46,144 nucleotides of DNA from a virus: the IMG/VR virus record IMGVR_UViG_3300033143_002284, positions 1 through 46,144 of that record; one strand, written 5' to 3'. Position numbers and translations under genes: made by a program. Each line of letters opens with the position of its first letter. Within the stretch, counting starts at the first letter, position 1. Below, piece after piece: positions 38,184 through 46,144 of this stretch. Below the pieces are notes generated by a model. It saw nothing but the letters and a program-made list of their open reading frames with translations, ran no database searches and was not told the origin of the DNA.

Positions 38184-38831
38184 ATGGCGAGAAAATATAA
38201 AAAAAGAATCACGAAAAAGAGAGTTAAGGAAATAACACCAAGTTTTTGTAAAGATTATTTTGTCGGTATATCTTATGCAGAACTTGCCATTAAGTATGAC
38301 ATCAGCGAGGCGTTTGTCGCGAAGCTAATCAATGTAAATAAACTAAAGAAACGTGGCCTTGGTTGTAAAACAAAAGAATTGTGGAAAAATAAGTCTTATC
38401 AAAAACACATGTCTGAGGCGCACAAGGGGAATCCTGGATACTGGAAGGGGAAAAAGTTGTACCCCCATGTGGTGAAAATGATTAAAGAAAGGATGTTGGT
38501 TAATCCTATAAGATATTGGCTGGGGAAAGAATGTTCACACATGCGAGGAAAGAATAATCCGGGGTATGTTGATGGGTTGGGAGAAACTCGAGCAATTGAG
38601 AGGGGAGAGAGGATGAAAACAAAAAAATATCGTCGTTGGAGGTCAAAAATACTTGTTAGAGATAATTTCACCTGCCAAGAGTGTGGTGCCGTGGGGGGTA
38701 AATTGTGTGCTCACCATATCAAGTCTTATTTTAAACACCCGAAGCTTCGATATAAAATGAGCAACGGAACGACTCTGTGCAAATCTTGTCATTATAAAAC
38801 AGATAACTATGGGAGGAAAGTATATGTCTAA
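38184..38831 (+). CDS. HNH homing endonuclease with NUMOD motifs
   Basis: An N-terminal HTH-like region (YAELAIKYDISEAFVAKLIN) is followed by NUMOD3-type repeats (MSEAHKGNPGYWKGKK) and a C-terminal HNH domain: RDNFTCQECG, CAHHIKSYFKHP, TTLCKSCHYKTDN. This is the modular build of phage homing endonucleases. It splits two carbohydrate genes and probably inserted here by homing. Confidence 0.9.
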   Translation: MARKYKKRITKKRVKEITPSFCKDYFVGISYAELAIKYDISEAFVAKLINVNKLKKRGLGCKTKELWKNKSYQKHMSEAHKGNPGYWKGKKLYPHVVKMIKERMLVNPIRYWLGKECSHMRGKNNPGYVDGLGETRAIERGERMKTKKYRRWRSKILVRDNFTCQECGAVGGKLCAHHIKSYFKHPKLRYKMSNGTTLCKSCHYKTDNYGRKVYV

Positions 38832-39366
38832 TCTTTTCATCGCAGTTCACAATGACGACGAGGCACTTTTTGGCTCTTACATCATCCTTCGAAACAAACC
38901 AATAAAAGTTGTTGTTTGTACAGATGGTATTCTTCACAAAGAAAGATTTAATATAGACCCAGAGACTCGTAGGCAGGAAAGTAGAGATGCCTGTAGGATA
39001 CTCGGGTGTGAAGTTGACTTCCTTGGATTATCTGATAAAAAATTGGTGAAGTCTGAACTGGAAGACATGTTAATGAAATATGACCCAGAGATGGTGTTTG
39101 CTCCAGCAGTTCAGGGTGGGCATAGACAGCATGATGCAGTTTCTGATGTAGCAACTAGAATATGGGGAGATAGGGTTGTTTATTATTCTACCTATACCAA
39201 GGAGAATTTGGTTCCAGAAGGAGAGATTGGTCTTGTTCCCACTAGGCAGGAAACCGTAACTAAGATTCAAGCTTTAAATTGCTATAAGTCACAGCATGGT
39301 ATAAACAAACCACATTTTGATGCTGTAATGAGGGCTCCTGAATATCTAAGTTATATAAAGAGTTAG
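38824..39366 (+). CDS. PIG-L/LmbE-type de-N-acetylase
   Basis: HNDDEALFGSYI is the AHPDDE-type zinc motif (N replaces P), RRQESRDACRILGC the second block, and GGHRQHDAVSDVA supplies the later His-Asp-His. These zinc enzymes remove N-acetyl from GlcNAc-like sugars. I start at ATG 38824 (MSNLFIAV) with a GGGAGG SD. The overlap with the HNH gene is short. Confidence 0.87.
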   Translation: MSNLFIAVHNDDEALFGSYIILRNKPIKVVVCTDGILHKERFNIDPETRRQESRDACRILGCEVDFLGLSDKKLVKSELEDMLMKYDPEMVFAPAVQGGHRQHDAVSDVATRIWGDRVVYYSTYTKENLVPEGEIGLVPTRQETVTKIQALNCYKSQHGINKPHFDAVMRAPEYLSYIKS

Positions 39367-39383
39367 TATGATAATCTAAGAAC

Positions 39384-40127
39384 ATGAAGAAGAAAGTGAT
39401 ATTGCAAATGATGTTTGGGACTCCGTTTGATTGGGTAGACAAATATTTTGATAATTTTGAGATGTTGGCACCCTATGGATGGACACTTAAGATATTTACA
39501 CCCCATAAGATAAAAGGAAGAAAAAACGTAGAGATTGTTCCCATGACCATAGAAGACTTTGACGAAAGAATAAAGAGAAAACTTGGAATACAAGCCAATA
39601 ATTATATAGATGGACATGCTCCTCACAAGCTTACTAGTGACTATTACCCTGCTTACGGGTTAATTATGGAAGACCATATACAGGGCTTCGATTTCTGGGG
39701 ACATACAAACTGGGATGTTGTGTTTGGGAGACTGGACCACTTTTTAACAGATAAATATTTAGAGGACTGTGATGTGTTTGCGGATGAGGATAATGAGCTT
39801 AATGGAACATTCTCAATTTACCGTAATTGTGACAAGGTAAACAATTTGTTTAAAAAAGTCGATGGATGGGAAGAGGCTTTTGAGGTTCACTCGTTGTATG
39901 GTTTTGACGAGTTGATTATGGGTCCATGGATGGCTACTCAACCATACGTTAGGTTTAAATGTCCTCCCCATTATCCCTGGCACGGCTATGATAGACTACC
40001 ACTAGAGTTTGAACAGAAAAAGGACGGTTCTTTGTACCAGGTGGCTATAGATAAGGTTACGGGCAGGCGTATGGGTAAGGAGATAATGTTTTATCATTTT
40101 AGTTATACAAAAAAATACCCCCTATGA
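39384..40127 (+). CDS. DUF6625-like glycosyltransferase
   Basis: A 247-aa protein with FDFWGHTNWDVVFGRLDHFL near the middle, the signature of DUF6625-type GT-A enzymes, preceded by PAYGLIMEDHIQG, plus a later YGFDELIMGPW. Predicted sugar transferase. 4-nt overlap with the epimerase gene. Confidence 0.75.
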   Translation: MKKKVILQMMFGTPFDWVDKYFDNFEMLAPYGWTLKIFTPHKIKGRKNVEIVPMTIEDFDERIKRKLGIQANNYIDGHAPHKLTSDYYPAYGLIMEDHIQGFDFWGHTNWDVVFGRLDHFLTDKYLEDCDVFADEDNELNGTFSIYRNCDKVNNLFKKVDGWEEAFEVHSLYGFDELIMGPWMATQPYVRFKCPPHYPWHGYDRLPLEFEQKKDGSLYQVAIDKVTGRRMGKEIMFYHFSYTKKYPL

Positions 40128-40873
40128 AAAGATATAAAGATAAAAAAGTTTGCATTTTAGGCCGACATGGGTTTATTGGTTCGTCTATTGAGAAAAAATT
40201 AAAAGAACTTGGTGCAGAGACTATTTCTACTCCCACAGAGGACTGCGATTTTGTTTTTCATTTTGCCTCACCAACACACTTACCATTCGAGAAAAATCCT
40301 GAATATCATACATACACTACCTTATCAATCTTTACCTATCTCTTTAGGTTCTGTGCAATGAATAAAATAAAGTTGGTCTGGCCATCAAGTGCTCTAGTCT
40401 ATGAAAAAGATACTGAGTTTGCTAAACATAAAAAGGGAATAGAAAAAATGCAAACTAAATATTTTCAAGATAATTTATGTTTTAGAATTTTCCCTGTATA
40501 TGGCGAGACAGAAGGTGATAGAGGTCATCCAACAGCCATTTATCAATGGTGTGAGTCAGTGAAAAAGGGTAAGCGACCAATAGTTTACGGTGATGGCACT
40601 CAAGATAGAGCGTTTATTCACATCGATGATGTGGTTGATAATATTATTCAGAAAGCTATGGATGGAGAGAAAGGGATTGTGGATATTGGGCCGAAGAAAA
40701 ATACAAGTTTTAATGAGATTATAGATATAATTGGTAAAACCCTTGGTAAAAAAATTAAACCAAAATATATAGATGCTCCTGTAGATTACTCAGCTGGTAT
40801 TGTGTGTAAGAACCCTGTCCCTGTTAAAATAAGTATTAAAGAAGGAGTTGGTAGAATGATGAAGGTGCTATGA
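40124..40873 (+). CDS. NAD-dependent epimerase/dehydratase (extended SDR)
   Basis: VCILGRHGFIGSSIEKKL is the Rossmann GxxGxxG, CDFVFHFASPTH the A-strand, GDGTQDRAFIHIDDVVDNII and IGPKKNTSFNEII the usual UDP-sugar epimerase C-terminal blocks. The usual YxxxK catalytic pair aligns with FAKHK (Phe for Tyr), so it may be inactive or use another base. 4-nt overlap with the next gene. Confidence 0.8.
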   Translation: MKRYKDKKVCILGRHGFIGSSIEKKLKELGAETISTPTEDCDFVFHFASPTHLPFEKNPEYHTYTTLSIFTYLFRFCAMNKIKLVWPSSALVYEKDTEFAKHKKGIEKMQTKYFQDNLCFRIFPVYGETEGDRGHPTAIYQWCESVKKGKRPIVYGDGTQDRAFIHIDDVVDNIIQKAMDGEKGIVDIGPKKNTSFNEIIDIIGKTLGKKIKPKYIDAPVDYSAGIVCKNPVPVKISIKEGVGRMMKVL

Positions 40874-41538
40874 TAAATAATCTTTATGGCAAATTATTTG
40901 AATATCGAGGAGACAGCAGCGACAGGGGAATAATTAATTCTGTTTTTAGAGAGAACGTTTATAAAATGCCAGAGGAAATGGAAGGTATGATGGTTATTGA
41001 TATTGGGGCACAGATTGGAGCTGCTTCTATTTTAGCTGCTAGCAGGGGAGCAATTGTTTATGCATATGAACCTTTTATTGATAATTATAAGTTATTAGTT
41101 AAAAACATTGCTCATAATAAATATAAAAATAAGATTTTCCCGTTTAAGGAGGCAGTGGGAATACCGGGAACAAGAAAGCTTTATATTCATGACAACAATA
41201 CTGGTTCAAACAGCCTATATTTAATTTTGCCAGATTTTGATGAAGAGCATTATGAAGAAATAAAAACGGTTTCACTTGCTTCTATATTTAAAAAACACAA
41301 TATAAAAAAGTGCGACTTTCTTAAACTAGACTGCGAAGGTGCGGAGAGAGAAATTATTCCAGAGATAATTAATGGGTTACATGAAAAAATTGATAAAATT
41401 GGAGGAGAAATACATATTGACATATCTAAAGGGCCTATTGCTGATTTTGATAAAATAGAAAGAGAACTCATGGCTGGGCTCAACAAACTTTATAAGCAGA
41501 CCGAGTTGTCTGATAGTGAATTCCTATGGGAAAAGTGA
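40870..41538 (+). CDS. FkbM-family methyltransferase
   Basis: VIDIGAQIGAASILAASRGA is the SAM motif I, VYAYEPFIDNYKLLVKNI the FkbM acidic loop, and DFLKLDCEGAERE the diagnostic KxDxEGAE motif. FkbM enzymes O-methylate sugars or polyketides. Fits a role in modifying the glycan. Its 3' end overlaps the next start. Confidence 0.9.
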   Translation: MINNLYGKLFEYRGDSSDRGIINSVFRENVYKMPEEMEGMMVIDIGAQIGAASILAASRGAIVYAYEPFIDNYKLLVKNIAHNKYKNKIFPFKEAVGIPGTRKLYIHDNNTGSNSLYLILPDFDEEHYEEIKTVSLASIFKKHNIKKCDFLKLDCEGAEREIIPEIINGLHEKIDKIGGEIHIDISKGPIADFDKIERELMAGLNKLYKQTELSDSEFLWEK

Positions 41539-42119
41539 CAGCATGCTTAATATCTTATAAGAGACAGGAGAATATGGGGAAGATAATAACTCATTTACTC
41601 AAACATTCATTTATTGACGAGATTTTAATTAAGAATAATTTGCACGGAGACAATAATATTAGTTTTGGTAGATATGAAATGGCAGCTATAGCAAGTAATG
41701 ATATCGTTTATTTCCAAGATGATGATTGTATAAATCTTGACATTGGAGAACTTTATGATTCTTTTATGAAAAATCAAAACAGAATTACTCATGCGGTGAT
41801 TGAGGGGTATGAAGGAGAGGTAGAAAAAAATACTTATGGAGAAGCTCAGATGTGTATGGCCGGTTGGGGAGAGTTTTTCAAAAAAGACTGGATTAAGTAT
41901 TTTGACCCTTACATAGCCAGATATGGGGCAGATGAAATATTTTATAGAGAAGCAGATAGAATTATTTCTGTCTTAATGAATAGACACCACAATCCAGTTG
42001 TTTGTAATATGGCACAGATGCCTATACATGATGATGTTAAAATCTCTTTATGTGATGAGAAGGAACATTTGTGGTTTAAAAAGGAGTCAATTAGAAGAGC
42101 CTTAGAACTATGCCAATAG
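41526..42119 (+). CDS. GT-A glycosyltransferase-like protein (197 aa)
   Basis: TACLISYKRQENMGKIITHL then DIVYFQDDDCINLDI, with a DDD metal site, and RYGADEIFYREADRI. This resembles GT2/GT64 (exostosin-like) GT-A enzymes. Overlaps the next gene by 10 nt. Confidence 0.75.
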   Translation: MGKVTACLISYKRQENMGKIITHLLKHSFIDEILIKNNLHGDNNISFGRYEMAAIASNDIVYFQDDDCINLDIGELYDSFMKNQNRITHAVIEGYEGEVEKNTYGEAQMCMAGWGEFFKKDWIKYFDPYIARYGADEIFYREADRIISVLMNRHHNPVVCNMAQMPIHDDVKISLCDEKEHLWFKKESIRRALELCQ

Positions 42120-42727
42120 CATTACCCAATACAATTTTCTACCATATTCCTAAAACTGGAGGAACCTGGGTAAAGAATGCACTAGACTTGTTTGTGAAAG
42201 GATATGAAAAAGTATGGGGAAAAATTCCAGATGAACAAGGTTTGGCGTGGGGACACGCTACTCCAGATATGGTTAGTATTAAAAAAAAGGAGGGGAAGGT
42301 ATCTTATGCTATTATGCGCCATCCTGTGGAATGGTATCGTTCATTATGGGTTTTTCGGAAAAAAGGAAAACTTGGTGGTCCAAATGACCATTTTTTAAAA
42401 AAAGGTAGTTGGTCTAGTGATTTTAATAAGTTTATTGAGAATTTGGCAGAGAGATATCCTAATGGCTATTATACTGGTCTATATAAAAGATTTAAAGGTA
42501 AAATAGATGTTTGGCTTAGACAAGAAAACCTAACTGAAGACATTATTTTATTTTTAAGAAAGAATGGAGAAACATTCAAAGACGAGGATTTACGAGGATA
42601 TCCTCACATAAGGGTAGCAAGACCACATAGAAAAGCACAGGCAGTACCGTCAAAGAAAAGTTTGGTTCTAATAAAGGAGATGGATAAGTTAATATTTAAA
42701 GATTTTCCAGAATATGCCAAAAATTAG
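42110..42727 (+). CDS. Sulfotransferase
   Basis: Residues 12-20 read HIPKTGGTW, the 5'-phosphosulfate-binding loop of PAPS-dependent sulfotransferases (K15 and T16), and residues 70-78 read RHPVEWYRS, the 3'-phosphate-binding block (R70, S78). Length 205 aa is a compact sulfotransferase. It would sulfate a sugar using host PAPS. Overlaps neighbours by 10 and 14 nt, so it belongs to the island. Confidence 0.88.
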   Translation: MPIALPNTIFYHIPKTGGTWVKNALDLFVKGYEKVWGKIPDEQGLAWGHATPDMVSIKKKEGKVSYAIMRHPVEWYRSLWVFRKKGKLGGPNDHFLKKGSWSSDFNKFIENLAERYPNGYYTGLYKRFKGKIDVWLRQENLTEDIILFLRKNGETFKDEDLRGYPHIRVARPHRKAQAVPSKKSLVLIKEMDKLIFKDFPEYAKN

Positions 42728-43469
42728 TATTTTAACCCCAACAGTTAGAAAGGATGGTCTTGAAATTATTGCTAAACAATTGGCAAAACAAACGTTTAAA
42801 GACTTTGAGTGGTTGGTTGGTTCTTCTTTTGACCCCAAACAGAAGACGGCTAGGTGGATTAAGGATGATTTTAGTGGTGGTTTTTGGTCTTTAAACCGAA
42901 TTTACAACAAAATGTTCAAGAAAGCCCGTGGAAAGTATATTGTGAGCCTACAAGACCATATCTGGATACCACCTGATGCTTTAGGACGCCTTCTAGACAC
43001 CATAGAAGGGCTCGTAGGTAGGGAAAAAACATCAAAAGTCATCGTTTCTGGTGTTGGAGACCAGTATGACAGGCTCGACCAGTATGGAAAGCCAGAAATT
43101 AATATTTGGAGCGACCCCCGAAAAACAATAGAACATGGAAGTTTGTATGAATGCTACCCAAATGACGCAGAATGGAATTGGTGCATCTTTCCAAAAGATT
43201 TAATTTTTGAAATTGGCGGCATGGATGAGCAGTTAGATTTTATGGGATATGGTGGAGACCAGTTTCAAGTTGGCCAACGATGGGATGATGTTGGGGTAAA
43301 GTTCTTTTTGGACCAGTCTAATGAAAGTTTTACCAAAAGACATGACAGGTCTGATTTTGGTGGACAAAAGAAATGGGATAAAGACCATGTCCTATTTAAT
43401 GGAGAGTATGACAAAAGAAAAGAAGAGTTAAAGAGAAAAGGTAAATGGCCGTATTTGGATTACCTGTGA
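42714..43469 (+). CDS. GT2 glycosyltransferase
   Basis: ISILTPTVRKDGLEIIAKQL starts a GT-A domain; VSLQDHIWIPPDALGRLLDT carries the acidic metal site (QDH in place of DxD), and GGMDEQLDFMGYGGDQF the usual C-terminal block. Length 251 aa. Last of this consecutive GT run before three small virion-like genes. Confidence 0.82.
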   Translation: MPKISILTPTVRKDGLEIIAKQLAKQTFKDFEWLVGSSFDPKQKTARWIKDDFSGGFWSLNRIYNKMFKKARGKYIVSLQDHIWIPPDALGRLLDTIEGLVGREKTSKVIVSGVGDQYDRLDQYGKPEINIWSDPRKTIEHGSLYECYPNDAEWNWCIFPKDLIFEIGGMDEQLDFMGYGGDQFQVGQRWDDVGVKFFLDQSNESFTKRHDRSDFGGQKKWDKDHVLFNGEYDKRKEELKRKGKWPYLDYL

Positions 43470-43491
43470 TTAGTAGGATAAACTGCAAATA

Positions 43492-44007
43492 ATGGAAGAA
43501 AAAGTCGTAAAGCCTATAGTCAACACTAAGGCAACAGCACCAGCTGAACCAGCGCCAGCAGAAACTAAAGAAGTTAAAGCACCGGCGGAAAAAGAGGGAA
43601 AGGTTACTATCACAAAAGATACAACTAATTCTGAAACTGGGGAGGTAACCACCGAGACCGAAAGTCATTCTCTGACAGAATCAGAAATTGACTTACTTAT
43701 TCCAAGAGGTCACTGGAGGTCTTCTCCGATGTTCTACGAGGTTGCTAAGTTCTTTGGAGTTGATGAAAGTAATTATGATGGAGCAGTTCAGAAATTGTCT
43801 GATATAACAGAGTGGGCCATTAGGTCTACCGAGTCAAACAATATTGACGAACTTATTCCTTTAATTAGTAAGATTGAAAGACGTCTTCCTCCTCCAACAT
43901 GGGGAGAAAAAAGATTTAACATTGTTCATAGATATGTTAGGTTATTATCAAAACAAGATTCTTTAGGTAAGGCAATAAAGGCTTACGAAAAATCACCAGA
44001 AGTATAA
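43492..44007 (+). CDS. Hypothetical protein with disordered N-terminus (171 aa)
   Basis: An Ala/Pro/Lys/Thr-rich N-terminal 60 residues precede a helical C-terminal region (HWRSSPMFYEVAKFFGV, LIPLISKIERRLPPPTWGE). It resembles a small virion structural protein in composition. No family recognised. One-base overlap with the next gene. Confidence 0.65.
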   Translation: MEEKVVKPIVNTKATAPAEPAPAETKEVKAPAEKEGKVTITKDTTNSETGEVTTETESHSLTESEIDLLIPRGHWRSSPMFYEVAKFFGVDESNYDGAVQKLSDITEWAIRSTESNNIDELIPLISKIERRLPPPTWGEKRFNIVHRYVRLLSKQDSLGKAIKAYEKSPEV

Positions 44008-44375
44008 TGGGAGTAGCAAGCGGAAAAAAACTAAACCAACTAGCTCATGAAGAGCATGACACAAACACTTATAGAAAAAGGGTGCAAGCTTTTATTGATG
44101 GAGATACAGTTGCGTATGAGAATACGAGCTTTGTAACTGGAGATAGTCCTGCTGTTTGTGATGTTGAAACCGATATAGGTAGACTTGGACATGCAGGATA
44201 TGTTATAATAGATGGTACAGGTTCTGTTTTAATAGAGTTTTCCGAAGATGGAACAACTTATGGAGGACAGCACACCTTAAAAGGAAAAGAAACAATGGAT
44301 TTTGAAAACCTCAATATCAGTAAAATTAGAATAACGTTCGTAGCTAATACGTCCTATAGAATATTTATAGTATGA
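44007..44375 (+). CDS. Beta-rich virion-like protein (122 aa)
   Basis: All-beta appearance: DIGRLGHAGYVIIDGTGSVL, IEFSEDGTTYGGQHTLKG, then KIRITFVANTSYRIFIV. This pattern is familiar from small phage head or tail decoration proteins. Inside the glycan island, so possibly the structure that is glycosylated. 4-nt overlap with the next. Confidence 0.65.
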   Translation: MGVASGKKLNQLAHEEHDTNTYRKRVQAFIDGDTVAYENTSFVTGDSPAVCDVETDIGRLGHAGYVIIDGTGSVLIEFSEDGTTYGGQHTLKGKETMDFENLNISKIRITFVANTSYRIFIV

Positions 44376-44632
44376 TAACGATAAGAGGAACAAACCAGCT
44401 AAGTGCAGGATTCGATGTTAATGATATTGATGAGGCGGGTGGAAATATAACCTACATTGGACAAGAAAGTAGTGATGGAGCTTGGTATCTTATTAAGTTA
44501 GATGATAGTGGAAATCCAATTACATTAGTTCACGCTACCCAAACAAACAATGCCACCACAACTGATTACACAACCGCTTGGGCAGCTAGAGCGTCAACAT
44601 TAAGTTATGGAGATTATTCAGTAGCATTTTAA
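44372..44632 (+). CDS. Small beta-rich virion-like protein (86 aa)
   Basis: YIGQESSDGAWYLIKLDDSG and TTDYTTAWAARASTLSYGDY resemble a short phage structural module found in many genomes (AWxxRxxLxYGDYxxAF ending). Likely on the virion. Confidence 0.7.
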   Translation: MITIRGTNQLSAGFDVNDIDEAGGNITYIGQESSDGAWYLIKLDDSGNPITLVHATQTNNATTTDYTTAWAARASTLSYGDYSVAF

Positions 44633-44636
44633 AACC

Positions 44637-45476
44637 ATGGTATCCATTGCGATTCCTTCTAAAAACGAAATATTTTTGAAAAAAACCATTGAAGATGTAC
44701 TTGAAAAAGCCACTGGCGAGATTGAGGTGTTTCCTATATTAGATGGTTATGATATTCCAGAAGACGAGGTTGTTAAGGATAGGAGAGTTCACTATATTCG
44801 TTTTACTCCCGGTCTTGGTAAAAGACAGGGTATAAATGCCATGGTGGCTGTTTGTAAGGGAGAGTATGTTATGAGTGTAGACGCCCATTGCATGTTTGCA
44901 AAAGGGTTCGATGAACAGCTTGTAAAAGACCATCGACCAAAGTGGGTACAGGTGCCAAGACGTCACCGGTTGAGTGCAGAAACATGGAGCTTACAACCAC
45001 AGTCAGATAATAGACCTCCAATTGACTATGAATATTTAATGTGGCCTAAGAAGTTCAAACCTATGACTTTTCATGGTTTTAAGTGGGATGCCCGTACGCG
45101 AGAGCGCGAGCATATACCTGTGGATGAGACTATAACCATGCAAGCATCTTGCTGGTTTATGACAAAAAAGTGGTTTAGAAAAATGGGATTTATGGATTAT
45201 GCTTATGAAAGATGGGGACAGGAAGCAGAAGAAATAAGCTTTACTACTTGGACTAATGGGGGGAAACTGGTAACAAATAAAAATACATGGTATGCCCACC
45301 TACACAAGGGCAAGAGATATGGTAGAATGTACAAGTTGAGTAGGTCTATGACCCGAAGAAGCTATGCTTATTGTTGGAAGAGATGGATAAACGACCCAAA
45401 ATTTCATAAATTAATAAATAGATTCATGCCATTACCGGGCTGGCCTGAAAATTGGAAGGAACAATTATGCAAGTAG
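44637..45476 (+). CDS. GT2 glycosyltransferase (GalNAc-T-like)
   Basis: VSIAIPSKNEIFLKKTIEDV, GKRQGINAMVAVCKGEYVMS then VDAHCMFAKGFDEQL (DxH metal site) and MQASCWFMTKKWFRKMGFMD, a late W/E block like polypeptide-GalNAc transferases. Long C-terminal tail ending GWPENWKEQLCK. It overlaps the next methyltransferase gene by 10 nt (from ATG 45467). Confidence 0.82.
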   Translation: MVSIAIPSKNEIFLKKTIEDVLEKATGEIEVFPILDGYDIPEDEVVKDRRVHYIRFTPGLGKRQGINAMVAVCKGEYVMSVDAHCMFAKGFDEQLVKDHRPKWVQVPRRHRLSAETWSLQPQSDNRPPIDYEYLMWPKKFKPMTFHGFKWDARTREREHIPVDETITMQASCWFMTKKWFRKMGFMDYAYERWGQEAEEISFTTWTNGGKLVTNKNTWYAHLHKGKRYGRMYKLSRSMTRRSYAYCWKRWINDPKFHKLINRFMPLPGWPENWKEQLCK

Positions 45477-46078
45477 TAAAGCATTTACAAAGGAAATATA
45501 AATTAGATTTAAATCAGAAGTCTCCCATTGACTTACCTGGTGGAAGGAGAGAAAGGGGTTTTGGTGCTTTGTTAAAAGAACTAGGTGTGAAGGTAGGAGC
45601 TGAAATAGGTGTGGAACGGGGTAAGTATGCTCAGAGGTTATTTAAAACCATTCCAGGGTTGAAACTATATGGTATTGATGCATGGACCTCTTATGGAAAC
45701 TATAGACAAAGATATAATCAGGAAGCACAGGACAAGCTGTATGAACATGCAAAAATGAGGTTAGCTCCCTATGATTGCAAGCTTATTAGGGCTTATTCGA
45801 TGGATGCCGTTAAAGTTTTTGATGATGAGTCACTAGACTTTGTATTTATAGATGCCAATCACGAATTTCAACATTGCACAAATGATATCGCTGAGTGGAG
45901 TAAAAAGGTCAAAAAAGGCGGAATTGTGGCTGGGCATGATTATGCCTACGCGAAAGTAAGAGGAGAAAAAATGCATGTAAAAGATGTAATTGATGGGTGG
46001 ACACATGCCTATGAAATTAATCCCTGGTTTGTTTTCCGTGGAGATAAGGGACCAAGTTGGTTATGGGTTAAAAAATGA
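45467..46078 (+). CDS. Class I SAM-dependent methyltransferase (Methyltransf_24-like)
   Basis: VGAEIGVERGKYAQRLFKTI is the SAM loop, LYGIDAWTSYGNYRQRYNQE motif II, and LDFVFIDANHEFQHCTNDIA the late acidic block, then KGGIVAGHDYAYAKV. I start at ATG 45467 (MQVVKHL) because AAGGA sits 6 nt upstream. ATGA overlap with the next gene. Confidence 0.85.
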   Translation: MQVVKHLQRKYKLDLNQKSPIDLPGGRRERGFGALLKELGVKVGAEIGVERGKYAQRLFKTIPGLKLYGIDAWTSYGNYRQRYNQEAQDKLYEHAKMRLAPYDCKLIRAYSMDAVKVFDDESLDFVFIDANHEFQHCTNDIAEWSKKVKKGGIVAGHDYAYAKVRGEKMHVKDVIDGWTHAYEINPWFVFRGDKGPSWLWVKK

Positions 46079-46144
46079 AAGACTTAGCGTTCTTTTCAAA
46101 AAAGCTTGGTACTTCCGGCAAAGGGGGTAGTGGGCTTATTAGGG
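46075..46144 (+). CDS. Partial gene at right edge (GT-like start)
   Basis: The frame opens with ATG 46075, overlapping the methyltransferase TGA, and runs off the window (MKDLAFFSKKLGTSGKGGSG). The GTSGKGGSG loop looks like a GT-B N-terminal glycine loop, but too little is visible to call it. Confidence 0.4.
   Translation, partial: MKDLAFFSKKLGTSGKGGSGLIR

Noticed and set aside
1-46144. Alternative genetic code
   Set aside because: Genes end in TAA, TAG and TGA with overlaps at each, and the Trp-like tRNA has a CCA anticodon, so standard bacterial code is sufficient.
1-46144. CRISPR array, transposase, integrase or attachment site
   Set aside because: No regularly spaced direct repeats and no recombinase-like gene were seen; the 14.9-16.1 kb repeats are gene junctions.

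Overview
The window is a contiguous piece of a tailed double-stranded DNA phage genome (Caudoviricetes-like). It carries a terminase small subunit, a large terminase split over two genes, a portal, a scaffold-like protein and an HK97-fold major capsid protein in canonical order. Around these sit phage-type accessory genes: an SF2 helicase, three HNH endonucleases, a YopX-domain protein, an SLT lysin and tRNA genes. Base composition is A+T rich. The host is a bacterium using ordinary sigma70 promoters (many TTGACA/TATAAT pairs) and a normal anti-Shine-Dalgarno, but I cannot name it. No integrase, CRISPR array or insertion sequence was seen. Stop usage (TAA, TAG, TGA) fits code 11.

Layout. (a) About 0.36-11.5 kb is a leftward operon of roughly 27 mostly small genes, probably driven by a promoter near 11.57-11.60 kb. 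It runs from small unknown proteins through the helicase to a lysis-like pair (one-TM protein plus SLT transglycosylase), an HNH endonuclease, tRNAs and a PD-(D/E)XK-like nuclease. These genes have almost no Shine-Dalgarno sites and are joined by an A/T-rich linker. (b) 11.34-12.30 kb is a non-coding divergent control region with a structured leader RNA, CCTATA-type repeats, a palindrome, a G-quadruplex motif and a strong rightward promoter followed by a ~280 nt leader with a boxA-like element. (c) 12.3-20 kb is a rightward run of small genes. Many have their own sigma70-type promoter placed so that transcription should start exactly on the ATG (leaderless mRNAs). Another subset (14.9-16.1 kb) is joined by a repeated linker with stops in all three frames, an SD and an ATG. 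An apparent ~100 nt small RNA at 16.42-16.52 kb carries an orphan, very long Shine-Dalgarno sequence.

(d) 20-28.8 kb is the packaging and head module: TerS, TerL ATPase, TerL nuclease, portal, small proteins, scaffold and major capsid protein. Scaffold and capsid genes have strong SDs preceded by folded leaders, including a possible pseudoknot. (e) 28.9 kb to the right edge is a dense, co-directional island with 4-nt stop/start overlaps. It holds about a dozen glycosyltransferases of several folds, four methyltransferases (one FkbM), a sulfotransferase, a PIG-L-type deacetylase, an SDR epimerase and an HNH homing endonuclease, with a few small virion-like proteins interspersed. The simplest reading is a phage-encoded pathway that builds, methylates, de-N-acetylates and sulfates a glycan, either on the virion or on the infected cell surface.

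Two island genes look interrupted by a one-base frameshift at A-runs (29391 and 31833), either programmed or assembly error. Product names rest on motifs read by eye; no database search was possible.
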